From a virus, in the IMG/VR virus record IMGVR_UViG_3300035698_002820, positions 1 through 64,000 of that record: a stretch of 64,000 nucleotides of DNA; one strand, 5' to 3'. The translations under genes were made by a program, and so were the position numbers. The notes under the pieces are model-generated. The model did no database searches. It had not been told where the DNA came from and saw nothing but the letters and a program-made list of their open reading frames with translations. Below, in pieces: positions 33,495 to 40,986 of this stretch (its first letter is position 1; every line of letters begins with the position of its first letter).

Positions 33495-33947
33495 TTACTT
33501 ATCGGTCGTCATACAGTCAAAATGTGCTGTGAGCACACCCACAATCTCTGGCCACGTCATATCCTTGAATTGTTTGCGTAGTCCTCTCAAGGCACAGTGG
33601 TCAGCGTTTGTGGCTTGCCCTAGCATCAAGTTGACTGCTGCCCTCATTCGTCTGGGTGTCGTGATATCAGCTAGAGCAACAAGCAGGCGCACATTCAATG
33701 AATCATCACTAAATTGCCCTGCTGCGTCACGAAAGGCATCCTGGTCATTGCTAGCCTGCCACCCGTTTTCTTCCATCTCACTCAGACTCAGGCAAGTCAC
33801 ATTGTCCTGGCCAAATCGCTGTTGCTGAATGACATTGTTGTGGTCAATGGGTGTCAATCTGTCTTCACGCAACAATGCCTCATACTCTGCAAACAGTAAT
33901 TCATTCTTTCTGTATGTTATTGCCCAATATACTCCAATTTCATCCAT
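33495..33947 (-). CDS. Unknown protein ending in the junction repeat
   Basis: 150 residues, mostly helical (RRMRAAVNLMLGQATNADHC). Its last codons are formed by the repeat copy E. Function unknown. Confidence 0.55.
   Translation of the reverse strand: MDEIGVYWAITYRKNELLFAEYEALLREDRLTPIDHNNVIQQQRFGQDNVTCLSLSEMEENGWQASNDQDAFRDAAGQFSDDSLNVRLLVALADITTPRRMRAAVNLMLGQATNADHCALRGLRKQFKDMTWPEIVGVLTAHFDCMTTDK
33498..33519 (-). repeat. Dispersed 22-bp junction repeat, copy E
   Basis: Minus-strand TGACTG-TATG-ACGACCGATAAG, overlapping the 3' end of the gene. It shares flanking bases with copy D. The most diverged copy in the second half site. Confidence 0.55.
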
Positions 33948-33949
33948 AC

Positions 33950-34324
33950 TTAGTCACCATCCTTTTCGTGCCAATTTATCTCTTGGCATTCCATGACATA
34001 CAGTTCAGCATCTTTGCCATCTCTCAACCATTCAACCAGGCTATCAGTGCGTGCTGTCTGGCTGAACGGACGCCATGGGCTGCTCCAGTTGTTGGCACGT
34101 TCTACGTGCGTTTTGAAATCACCAGGTTCTGGGTCATCATCATCATATTCCCAGTCGCTGATGTGTGGGTTGCCCCATTCATACAGCTGGTCTTTGATAG
34201 TATCTTCAAACGTAGTCTTGATGCTCTCCAGCCGGTCAAACTCAGCCAGTAGTGCTTGATAGTCTTGGTTGGCAGCACACACTTCATCAGCAATCATCTG
34301 GGTGGCAATCGGCACTCCAGGCAT
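33950..34324 (-). CDS. Acidic unknown protein
   Basis: 124 residues with an N-terminal coiled coil (DYQALLAEFDRLESIKTTFE) and an acidic patch (YDDDDPEPGD). No motif recognised. Confidence 0.55.
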   Translation of the reverse strand: MPGVPIATQMIADEVCAANQDYQALLAEFDRLESIKTTFEDTIKDQLYEWGNPHISDWEYDDDDPEPGDFKTHVERANNWSSPWRPFSQTARTDSLVEWLRDGKDAELYVMECQEINWHEKDGD

Positions 34325-34370
34325 CCATGTGTGTCAGCATTGTGATGACTAAGAAGTAAGCAAACCTCAT
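34287..34370 (-). CDS. 27-residue signal-like micro-protein
   Basis: ATG 34370 overlaps the upstream stop as ATGA, with GGGAGG about 11 nt upstream. The protein is MRFAYFLVITMLTHMDAWSA followed by a short polar tail with two Cys, so it looks like a signal or membrane segment. It overlaps the next gene start by 38 bp. Function unknown. Confidence 0.45.
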   Translation of the reverse strand: MRFAYFLVITMLTHMDAWSADCHPDDC

Positions 34371-34627
34371 TGATGCACTACCTCCCTCTGGCAGTTCATA
34401 GATGGCCTTTTGCTGGTGCGCTGCAGGTACTCTTCTTCAGAGTGTGGTATATAAAATGCACGGCACTCACCACCATAGTTCTGAGGACAATCTGCACACA
34501 CTTCTTGTGATACCTTTGCTATCTTGCTAGTTGTAAGCACAATCAGCGGTTTGGTCACAAGCTGGTCAAAGTCCCTGTCAGCAGGCAGATGTCCACCTTC
34601 TCTTCTGTCCTGATAGAAGTCGCTCAT
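34367..34627 (-). CDS. Small Cys-containing protein
   Basis: 86 residues from ATG 34627, which overlaps the upstream stop as ATGA. A C-x-x-C and a later C (VCADCPQNYGGEC) could bind metal or an iron-sulfur cluster. Confidence 0.5.
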   Translation of the reverse strand: MSDFYQDRREGGHLPADRDFDQLVTKPLIVLTTSKIAKVSQEVCADCPQNYGGECRAFYIPHSEEEYLQRTSKRPSMNCQREVVHQ

Positions 34628-34848
34628 TTGTCTCCTTCCTGACCGGTGTAGTTCATACACCATTGGTCAAATGCTTGGATTTTGCTCCAGATGCCATCAT
34701 CCTTGTACTGGTGGTCATAGTACTTGTTCCTGAGTGCACGTACCTCTGCCTGGCCAAAGTTCTCACAGATGCCTTGCTGGGATACTCTCAGTATCAGATG
34801 GTCTTTTGTTCTTGCGATGATGCGTGAGATTCTTCCTCTGTCATCCAT
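34624..34848 (-). CDS. Small unknown protein
   Basis: 74 residues, basic and helical in the N-terminal half (GRISRIIARTKDHLILRVSQ). No motif recognised. Confidence 0.5.
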   Translation of the reverse strand: MDDRGRISRIIARTKDHLILRVSQQGICENFGQAEVRALRNKYYDHQYKDDGIWSKIQAFDQWCMNYTGQEGDK

Positions 34849-34852
34849 TACA

Positions 34853-35230
34853 TTATCCTCTTCTGCCTGTTAAGGCAACAACTAGATGGTCATGGGTAAA
34901 TTGCTGACGCAGTGTGCTGTGGTTGTCATCATTAGCATTGTGCCAGTACGTAACTGCCCAACCTTTGAGATTGAAAGAAAAGACGTCACATCCAGAGCGC
35001 ACAACAACACGTATTTCTCTCCATCTATTGCTGTCGTGGACTTCAATCACCAGGCCAGAACGCAGCACTTCTTTAGCAGTAAAATGTGCTGTTTGACCAT
35101 TTTGTGCTTTGGCTGTAAACTGGTTATAGCAGTGGTGAGTGAGTGCTTGGAATGATGCTCTGACGGTCTGCTTGAGCTGATGGGCTTTGTGCTTATCTGC
35201 CTTGTCCCACGTGCTTCTATGGGTTCTCAT
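34853..35230 (-). CDS. Basic unknown protein
   Basis: 125 residues with a basic, His-rich N-terminal half (DKADKHKAHQLKQTVRAS) and a beta-rich centre. It is coupled to the gene upstream by an ATGA overlap. No function seen. Confidence 0.55.
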   Translation of the reverse strand: MRTHRSTWDKADKHKAHQLKQTVRASFQALTHHCYNQFTAKAQNGQTAHFTAKEVLRSGLVIEVHDSNRWREIRVVVRSGCDVFSFNLKGWAVTYWHNANDDNHSTLRQQFTHDHLVVALTGRRG

Positions 35231-35652
35231 GCTGCCTCCAGCTGCGCAATGAAGTCACGCATGTCATCTTTGTCTACATACCACCCGATGAGGTAGTGCT
35301 GGGTCATGCCAATGTGCCCATAGTAGCTGCTTGCAGCTGGTAATGGAACGATGAACAAGTGACGGCTGAGCATGAGTGCCTCACGTGCTATGCCGGCCAT
35401 CAGACATCTGCCGTAGCCAGTAGCACAGGTAGCAAGGTGAAAAACATCCACACACTGCCCCACCAGCAACACATCATTCAAGTGGAAACTGGCTATGCCT
35501 ACAACAGTGTCATCACCTGTTCGCAGCGTTATACCACAGGAGCCTTCTGCGATGTCCAAATAGGCATCTGTTCCCATCTCACGTCTGTCACCTTCAGGCC
35601 ACTGCCTGATAGTTGCTTCATCTTCCAGTCTAGCATCTTGTTCAATCTTCAT
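35227..35652 (-). CDS. GNAT-like acetyltransferase
   Basis: 141 residues from ATG 35652 (ATGA overlap upstream). The order DTVVGIASFHLNDVLLVGQ, VDVFHLATCATGYGRCLM (motif A-like, shortened glycine loop) and SYYGHIGM followed by a hydrophobic strand fits a small GNAT fold. It would transfer acetyl from acetyl-CoA to an unknown amine. A looped G-x-G in motif A is only partly kept, so the call is moderate. Confidence 0.6.
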   Translation of the reverse strand: MKIEQDARLEDEATIRQWPEGDRREMGTDAYLDIAEGSCGITLRTGDDTVVGIASFHLNDVLLVGQCVDVFHLATCATGYGRCLMAGIAREALMLSRHLFIVPLPAASSYYGHIGMTQHYLIGWYVDKDDMRDFIAQLEAA

Positions 35653-36254
35653 AGCTGCTGTACCTCTGCAAGTGGAAAGAGCACCTGAAGTTCTTGAACG
35701 TGCCCTGCCCAATACTTATTGTGGACTGAGCGGTACCACCGCTCACCATTAGCTCTCTGTATGACGTGGGCAAATTCATGGATGACTAGTTCCCATACTC
35801 CACGCAGGCCGGTGTGGGATAGATAGCCACCGTCATGCCACTCAGTCCATAGATACCTGTAAGTGGCGTATTCATAGAATCCCTTTTCATATGCTCTGCG
35901 CACTGACTCATACTTGAAGTTGATGTTGGTGCCTGCAGTGGAGATTCTGCCATTGCGGAAGATTGGCTTGCCTGAATACCCATACTCAGCAAAAAGCTTC
36001 TCTGCAAACCTGTAGGCAAATCGGGTGATTGGGTCAGCCAGTATCTTGTTGAGCACCGCAGCTGGTGCCTTCTTCAGCTTTGGCCCAATTGGTTTGACTG
36101 GTGCTTGAACCTTGTCATCCTTTGGATCCTGAAAGTCTTCTGGACGTTTGCCACACTTTGGGCAGTAGTGGAAACTGCCTTGACTTGGTGTCCAGTTGTC
36201 TTCAAAGTACACGTGGCAGTCAGGACATCTTTTCAGTGCTGATGACTTGGTCAT
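35649..36254 (-). CDS. SprT-like zinc metalloprotein with N-terminal zinc ribbon
   Basis: 201 residues from ATG 36254. The N-terminal ribbon is CPDCHVYF with CPKCGKRPED. The C-terminal half has LVIHEFAHVIQRAN, an HExxH motif, and HNKYWAGHVQELQVLFP, which holds a likely third ligand. The order resembles SprT/Wss1-type proteases, which often carry a ribbon at one end. It may cleave DNA-bound proteins or host factors. Confidence 0.7.
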   Translation of the reverse strand: MTKSSALKRCPDCHVYFEDNWTPSQGSFHYCPKCGKRPEDFQDPKDDKVQAPVKPIGPKLKKAPAAVLNKILADPITRFAYRFAEKLFAEYGYSGKPIFRNGRISTAGTNINFKYESVRRAYEKGFYEYATYRYLWTEWHDGGYLSHTGLRGVWELVIHEFAHVIQRANGERWYRSVHNKYWAGHVQELQVLFPLAEVQQL

Positions 36255-36772
36255 TTCACCACCTTCTGGTGTGCTGCGCGGGTGCAGTCCCCACACACTT
36301 TGCCCATCATTGCTTCGACAGGATTCATCGGACGGTAGCACACTTCACATTCAGCTGCTGCTGCTGCCCTGTCCAGTTCTGGATGTGATGGTAGTGGAGC
36401 AGGTGATTCACTCTTTGGGTCGTGCGGGCACCTGTCACAGATGCCAGGGCAGATGTCACGGATGGGACAAGTTGATCTGTTTGCCTCAAAGTCATCATAC
36501 AGTGCCTGTGTTGCGCTGTTCATTTTATCTCCCTGCTGCACCAGTGTTTTGGGCACGCCATCAACTGCAATGTAAAACGGTCTGCCCTTCTCTATGCGCT
36601 GCCAGATGGTCAGTTGGTGGTGCTGCACAACGTAACGCATCTTTTCAACAGCCTCCTCTTCAGGCATGGTTCTGCCATCAACTGAAATCTCTTTTTTACG
36701 TGGGTATCTGGTGGCTGTTCTGCCTGTTTGCTCATACTGCTCAATGAGGTTATTGATATTGCTATCTGCCAT
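36251..36772 (-). CDS. Unknown protein with several CxxC pairs
   Basis: 173 residues. CPIRDICPGICDRC and CEVCYRP...CGDC provide two possible metal sites in the C-terminal half; the N-terminal half is polar and helical. No function recognised. Confidence 0.55.
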   Translation of the reverse strand: MADSNINNLIEQYEQTGRTATRYPRKKEISVDGRTMPEEEAVEKMRYVVQHHQLTIWQRIEKGRPFYIAVDGVPKTLVQQGDKMNSATQALYDDFEANRSTCPIRDICPGICDRCPHDPKSESPAPLPSHPELDRAAAAAECEVCYRPMNPVEAMMGKVCGDCTRAAHQKVVK

Positions 36773-36834
36773 TTGCTTATTCCTCTTTGGCCTGTACTCT
36801 CACCCCAGGCCTGAATTCTCTGATGAACGGATGC

Positions 36835-37167
36835 CTATTTGTTGCGGTTGATTTGAGGCACTACTGAGCTGCTCATTGGATCACAGTCGCTGTAGTCAGC
36901 ATCGTCCTCTATGGTATCACCCAGCGTAAAGCCCATCATCATCTTCTTCTCTTCCATTTCGGCATGCTCTTGCATAGCCTTCAGTTCTTCATTCAGCTTG
37001 CTGACATTCAGTCGTTCGCCTAGTGGGCAGCGAACATAGCCCATAGCTTGGTGAGCAAATGGGCAGCCTACACAATAGTCCTGATGGAGTGTGCCTTTCA
37101 CTATTCTAGCCAATCGGCATTGTTCCATCCGTCGTCTTACCACGATCCTCTTCCTATCGTGCTTCAT
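36835..37167 (-). CDS. First gene of the left transcription unit, unknown
   Basis: 110 residues with a basic N-terminus (MKHDRKRIVVRRRMEQCR), a Cys cluster (YCVGCPFAHQ...RCPLGER) and an acidic C-terminus. It has GGGAGG before its ATG and lies directly after the gene-free control region, so it is the first gene read from the promoter there. Confidence 0.6.
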   Translation of the reverse strand: MKHDRKRIVVRRRMEQCRLARIVKGTLHQDYCVGCPFAHQAMGYVRCPLGERLNVSKLNEELKAMQEHAEMEEKKMMMGFTLGDTIEDDADYSDCDPMSSSVVPQINRNK

Positions 37168-37197
37168 TCTATTTGCCTCCCTTCATAGTGCGGTGGG

Positions 37198-37250
37198 TTC
37201 AGCACTAGTGCTTGCCTTCATTATATATAAGGGCAAACAGCAGTGCCGAA
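37198..37250 (-). promoter_or_regulatory. Candidate leftward promoter of the left transcription unit
   Basis: A perfect TATAAT reads at 37225-37220 with a partial -35 (TCGGCA) 18 bp upstream. The start site would fall about 40 bases before the gene at 37167. The -35 match is poor, so this is a modest call. Confidence 0.4.
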
Positions 37251-37496
37251 ACACCGCTGTCTCATCATATAGCCTATTCTCTTTGAAAGAGTTCCAGCAG
37301 CCTTCTGATTCCCTTTGGTCTCAGGTGAAGAATCTGGCCAGACAACAACCCAGCCAGGTGAAGTGAAGTGATGCCTATGACGGGTGATTGATAGTGAAGG
37401 TGAGTGCCTACTGCCCTTTGCTCTTGAGTTTTTAAGGTTCAGACTAGATTTACTTTCACCTATAAGTATAGTCCATATCCATTTTCTTGGCTAATC

Positions 37497-37638
37497 GAAA
37501 ACCCAGAGAAACCAACTGAAACGTGATGAATATAATATTCGTCACGCTTCAAGCAGATTCTCATGACTTCAAGCATATTCTTATCGTTTCAAGGGGATCA
37601 TAAGCGTGGTTGACGTTTCAGGCGATTCTATATGATTC
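37497..37638. repeat. 10-bp phased GAA/TTC array with central palindrome
   Basis: GAA triplets start at 37497, 37508, 37518 and 37528; after the palindrome GAATATAATATTC (37528-37540), TTC triplets start at 37538, 37548, 37558, 37568, 37578 and 37588, exactly 10 bp apart, then at 37617, 37626 and 37636. Thus the array reads as direct decamers that flip orientation at the palindrome, which extends to CGTGA..TCACG (522-546). Decamers such as GAAACCAACT recur in the second array. A phased set of sites on one face of the helix suggests cooperative protein binding. Confidence 0.75.
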
Positions 37639-37738
37639 CAACGGCCTAAAAAGACCCACTAGAATGGGTTCTGCCGGGCAAGCTCACTCATAGAATCGCT
37701 TGCGTGGGCTAGATCACCTTGATTTCTCAAAATTGCTT

Positions 37739-37912
37739 GAAACCAAGAGAAACCAGGCGAAACAAAAAGAATAGCGCAAACGTAAAACGCCATTTTTGAC
37801 TCATAAAATTGCCCCCTAGAAACCAACTGAAACAAAGAGAAGCCCAGAGAAGTCCATTGAAATGAGTGAGCCTTGAAACAAAGAGAAACCGCTTGAATAG
37901 ATAGTGCTTGAA
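37739..37912 (+). repeat. Second GAA decamer array
   Basis: GAA triplets start at 37739, 37749, 37759, 37769; then at 37819, 37829, 37839, 37849, 37859; then 37875, 37885, 37895 and 37910. The first nine share the same 10-bp phase across a 50-bp gap; the next group is shifted by 6 bp. Consensus GAAACCAA followed by G/C and A/T. The unit is in one orientation only. It lies 100 bp from the first array with the same consensus. Confidence 0.75.
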
Positions 37913-37970
37913 TAGCGTGCTTTGCCCGATAAAATGATTTGTGTGTATTACTTTATTTTTCACGCCTGCC

Positions 37971-38127
37971 CTATACATTTTATTATGGCCGTTCTATACA
38001 TTTTGTCAAGGCACACCATAAGATAATCGCAAGGTTACCCATAGAACAGACGTAAAGGCAGCCATAAGATAATGTTATGGCCATCCTTGTCATTTTGTTC
38101 TGGTGAGCCTATACAAAATGTTATGGC
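37971..38127. repeat. CTATACATTTT / GCCATAA repeat cluster
   Basis: CTATACATTTT begins at 37971 and again at 37994; CTATACAAAATGTTATGGC begins at 38109; GCCATAAGATAATGTTATGGC at 38061-38081 is an inverted repeat of GCCATAA. The TTATGGC/GCCATAA half occurs at least five times in both orientations. These look like operator sites around the promoter at 37982-38009, distinct from the GAA arrays. Confidence 0.6.
37982..38009 (-). promoter_or_regulatory. Strong sigma70-like leftward promoter
   Basis: On the minus strand TTGACA (38009-38004) and CATAAT (37987-37982) are separated by 16 bp. The promoter overlaps two copies of the CTATACATTTT repeat, so a protein bound there would block it. It would transcribe through both GAA arrays toward the gene at 37167. 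Confidence 0.6.
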
Positions 38128-38242
38128 TTGCCTTGGAGCCTGCTTGGTGGGCGAGTCGCTTTTCGTGTGTGCGCCCACTAGTGGTGTACCGTCATGCATT
38201 ATAGGTACAGAAAACAACCCTACTCCTAAAATATAGAAATAA

Positions 38243-38288
38243 AAAAAAGTACACCAGTCCCAGCAAAGGCCACTGAATGTACTTTTTT
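38243..38288 (-). terminator. Intrinsic terminator ending the right transcription unit
   Basis: The 11-bp stem AAAAAAGTACA (38243-38253) pairs with TGTACTTTTTT (38278-38288), with an inner 4-bp CAGT/ACTG stem. On the minus strand it is followed by eight U residues. It begins about 105 bases after the gene ending at 38395, and marks the end of the right-hand transcript. It also has six U on the plus strand, so it may be bidirectional. Confidence 0.8.
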
Positions 38289-38394
38289 ATGAGGGAGATA
38301 GAAAAACTACTCCCCCTATCGCGTTAAGTGTATGGGTGGGACGGAGAATAAGCACGCCGGGGTGTCGCCGCCACCATTTCTTATGTTAAGGGTC

Positions 38395-38688
38395 TTATGG
38401 CTTTTCAGGTTGTGGTAATGTCTGGCCACAAGCTCTGCAACGTCTACGCTCTGGAGGAGGTTCGCTACGCAGCTCTGAAACAGCTACGTGTGGCACAGCA
38501 CCGTTTAACGCACGTACTGTTACCATTTTGCCTTGAGGGGAGAATTCTGCTCTACAGGCCCATCCTACACGTCTTCTGTCTGGATGCCAGAGAATATCAC
38601 CGTAGTAAACTGGTGTACCGTCCTTCAACTTGAATAGAATGTCTTGCCTGTACTTCTGTGCTGTAGTTGGGAATCCTCTATTGGGCAT
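38395..38688 (-). CDS. Unknown protein with C-terminal CRACG
   Basis: 97 residues from ATG 38688 (GTG 38703 also in frame). Beta-rich middle and a C-terminal CRACGQTLP half-ribbon after a proline-arginine stretch. Function unknown. Last gene before the terminator. Confidence 0.5.
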   Translation of the reverse strand: MPNRGFPTTAQKYRQDILFKLKDGTPVYYGDILWHPDRRRVGWACRAEFSPQGKMVTVRALNGAVPHVAVSELRSEPPPERRRCRACGQTLPQPEKP

Positions 38689-38863
38689 CTTTGATAACCT
38701 CACTTATTCTGGCAAGGATTTCACGCCAGATACCATCATTCTTTGTTTCCTTTGACTCGATGATGTCCCAGTAGAAGTCTGATTCTAGCCAGCCATGTAG
38801 TTCTAAATCATCTTGCAGCTGTTTTATATTTTCTGGGTCACCCTCAATTATCAATAGGGACAT
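38678..38863 (-). CDS. Small acidic protein
   Basis: 61 residues from ATG 38863 (GGAGG upstream; a second ATG lies six bases earlier). One beta segment then charged helices (ENIKQLQDDLELHGWLESDF). Function unknown. Confidence 0.45.
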   Translation of the reverse strand: MSLLIIEGDPENIKQLQDDLELHGWLESDFYWDIIESKETKNDGIWREILARISEVIKDAQ

Positions 38864-39041
38864 CTTCATCCTCCAAATTATCCAACATTTTAAATGTAAG
38901 GCCAGCCTCCTTGACAAAGGGAAGGTGTTTTGCACAGGCCCCATATTCATCTCCATCATCATTCCAGTAAGTAGCAACAGCAAACCGTGTTATCCCATTC
39001 GCTAAACACATATCACAGCAAGCTACAAGTTGATAACTCAT
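38844..39041 (-). CDS. Small protein with CxxC
   Basis: 65 residues with CCDMC near the N-terminus and a Cys near residue 37. It overlaps the upstream stop as ATGA. Function unknown. Confidence 0.45.
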   Translation of the reverse strand: MSYQLVACCDMCLANGITRFAVATYWNDDGDEYGACAKHLPFVKEAGLTFKMLDNLEDEDVPIDN

Positions 39042-39184
39042 CGTGTTTTCCCTTTCTGAAAGAACTTGAAACCAATGCCCAGCACTTCTTCCTTGAATGG
39101 CTTGAGTCCCTTCTTTTTCTTGGTCAGCCCGGCACGCCTTTGGTATTTCTTTTTGTCATGCTTAACTTTGGTCTTAGAAGCCAT
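39038..39184 (-). CDS. Lysine-rich small basic protein
   Basis: 48 residues, about one third Lys/Arg (KVKHDKKKYQRRAGLTKKKK). A ribosomal-protein-like or nucleic-acid binding role is possible. No strong ribosome site is seen. Confidence 0.4.
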   Translation of the reverse strand: MASKTKVKHDKKKYQRRAGLTKKKKGLKPFKEEVLGIGFKFFQKGKTR

Positions 39185-39185
39185 T

Positions 39186-39572
39186 TTAAATGCCTGTTTT
39201 CCATCCTTTTGAGATTTCTGCAAGTTTGAGAGCCGCCTGGGTAGCAGATATACCCCATACTTCGTTCTGGCACCTACTAGTATTTGGGTCACCAGTGCTG
39301 GTTGTAGTGAAATAAGTGACATCTTCACCACTCATATTGAGCTTAGAAATGACTAAATCCAGCTGTTTTGCGGCTGCTTTTGCTGGAATCTCTGTCCACT
39401 GCTGCCACTCACGCTCTCCCTGTATCACCGTAAAACTGCATATACGTGCACCAGGAACTTCCAGTGCCTCATCCTGGTCAAAAGAATGTCCGCACCATAG
39501 GCAGATTCTGTCCCCATTTCTATCTGGAGCAGTTAAGTCTGTATTCTCACACTGTGGGCATGCTGCTTCCAT
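39186..39572 (-). CDS. Zinc-ribbon protein
   Basis: 128 residues. N-terminal CPQCENTDL with CLWCGHSF is a clean ribbon; the C-terminal part is mixed. Start has AAGGGG. Function unknown. Confidence 0.55.
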   Translation of the reverse strand: MEAACPQCENTDLTAPDRNGDRICLWCGHSFDQDEALEVPGARICSFTVIQGEREWQQWTEIPAKAAAKQLDLVISKLNMSGEDVTYFTTTSTGDPNTSRCQNEVWGISATQAALKLAEISKGWKTGI

Positions 39573-39891
39573 GAGTTCCCCTTTCTGCTATTTCAGTAAA
39601 GTCTGATTCTTGTAGGGCTGCCAATAGTTCATTGAAATCCTTGAGGATGGGCTTGCGTTTCATACCACAGTTTGGGCACTTGTATCTGCCATCAGCACAC
39701 TTAGAATGTAGCTGACTGGTGTGGCATTGAAAGCAGTATAGCATTTTCTCTTCTTCATCTTCAGAAGCTTGGATGAGCAGCTTAATCTTCTGTGCTGCTA
39801 AGCGTTCTTCTTCTGCTGCTGCACGGTCAACCCTGCCTGCCCATTCGTGGTCTGAATGCTCAAAGCCTTCCTCATCATTTACGTACTTCAT
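39547..39891 (-). CDS. Zinc-ribbon protein with coiled coil
   Basis: 114 residues from ATG 39891. A helical Glu/Lys-rich segment precedes CFQCHTSQLH and CPNCGMKR. Function unknown. The longer in-frame version would overlap the upstream membrane gene. Confidence 0.5.
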   Translation of the reverse strand: MKYVNDEEGFEHSDHEWAGRVDRAAAEEERLAAQKIKLLIQASEDEEEKMLYCFQCHTSQLHSKCADGRYKCPNCGMKRKPILKDFNELLAALQESDFTEIAERGTHGSSMPTV

Positions 39892-40096
39892 TATGATACA
39901 TTTCCTCCCACTCTTGTGCGTCCTTGTTCCAGAAATAAATCGCACCATCTAGTCTGAATGTCGGCCAGATTGTGTGTGTTTCTTTGTATATCTGGTGCCA
40001 GATGTTTACAAGTATGAGTCCCATCAGTACAAGCCATATAGCCAGAGCATAGAACAGGTGTGTGACCCATGTGATGAGCAAGGCTGTATTTATCAC
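39875..40096 (-). CDS. Small single-pass membrane protein
   Basis: 73 residues. LLITWVTHLFYALAIWLVLM followed by GLILVNIW gives one long or two short membrane segments, then an amphipathic polar C-terminus. Close to the next gene with a 4-bp overlap. Function unknown. Confidence 0.55.
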   Translation of the reverse strand: MINTALLITWVTHLFYALAIWLVLMGLILVNIWHQIYKETHTIWPTFRLDGAIYFWNKDAQEWEEMYHNEVRK

Positions 40097-40956
40097 CCTA
40101 TTGCTCCTGTGCCATCACCTGGCATAATCACACCAGCTGTTGTTGCTGCTAGCATATCTGCTTCTTGCTGCAGCATATTGGCCTTGTGCATCTTCCCACT
40201 GCAGTGTCCTGCCCACTCATGTCTGTTCATGGCCACAAAGTCACATGGTTCACAGAATTTGTACTGCTCAAGAATCACACCAGGAGTATCTTGTGGAACA
40301 TCTTCTACAGGTGTGTGTAGAGCATCTTGGGGTGTGTGTGAAGTAAGGTCAATATGTGGAGCATTATCCACATACTCTGGCAGCATCTCACCTTCCACTG
40401 CTTCTACTGTGAGCACTTGCTCAGCATCCAATGCTTCCATGCTCTGCTTTACCTGCAAGTTCCAGAACACACGCTGCCCATGCAAGCCGATGATGAGCAC
40501 ACCAATCAGCGACAGAACATATCCCAGAGCAACAAGCAGCGCAGTGTCTTGGATGTTCAGTTGCTCCAGCAGCACAAGAGGCGTGCTGTGTTCAGTCATG
40601 TATGCCCAGATGATGAAACCTTCCATGAGTACTGAGATGGCAATTGCTATCTGGCAAAGAGCAACTGGCAAATGCCACTTCTTGGCAGTGGCCATATTGT
40701 CCTTCTTTCTACGCTGCAGTTCCCAGGCAGCATACCCACCTGCTGTTTCCACAGCAGTGGTGAAGAGTATTGCAGCTACTCCATTACCCACCATCTTTTT
40801 GAAGAACCAGTATGTACAGGGCGCACTCATTACCTGGGACACAATGAACAAGATGGAATTTGTGATGAAGAAGAATGCATCTTGAATATCTGATAGCCAG
40901 CCGGCAATCTTCTGGCTGGATGTAATGACAACGTTCCTTCCTACTGTTTTAGCCAT
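40093..40956 (-). CDS. Multi-pass membrane protein with C-terminal C2H2 zinc finger
   Basis: 287 residues. About four membrane segments occupy residues 25-165. A polar linker with Pro/Asp/Thr repeats then leads to CEPCDFVAMNRHEWAGHCSGKMH, which fits Cx2Cx12Hx5H, a C2H2 finger. This combination is unusual in phage proteins. It could tether a nucleic acid or a protein to the membrane. ATG 40956 has AAGGAG. Confidence 0.65.
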   Translation of the reverse strand: MAKTVGRNVVITSSQKIAGWLSDIQDAFFFITNSILFIVSQVMSAPCTYWFFKKMVGNGVAAILFTTAVETAGGYAAWELQRRKKDNMATAKKWHLPVALCQIAIAISVLMEGFIIWAYMTEHSTPLVLLEQLNIQDTALLVALGYVLSLIGVLIIGLHGQRVFWNLQVKQSMEALDAEQVLTVEAVEGEMLPEYVDNAPHIDLTSHTPQDALHTPVEDVPQDTPGVILEQYKFCEPCDFVAMNRHEWAGHCSGKMHKANMLQQEADMLAATTAGVIMPGDGTGAIG

Positions 40957-40986
40957 ATAGCTCCTTGTTTATTTACTGACCGTTGA

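Noticed and set aside
36780-36815. GGCCTG...CAGGCC hairpin as terminator
   Set aside because: Six base pairs, no U tract on the minus strand and the next gene starts soon after.
37654-37669. ACCCA...TGGGT hairpin with U5 as terminator
   Set aside because: Only five base pairs; too weak for a clear call, although it could add to control in this region.
39974-40885. Plus-strand open frame of 303 codons
   Set aside because: Antisense to the membrane and zinc-finger gene; composition is Ser/Cys-heavy and has no membrane or domain pattern of its own.
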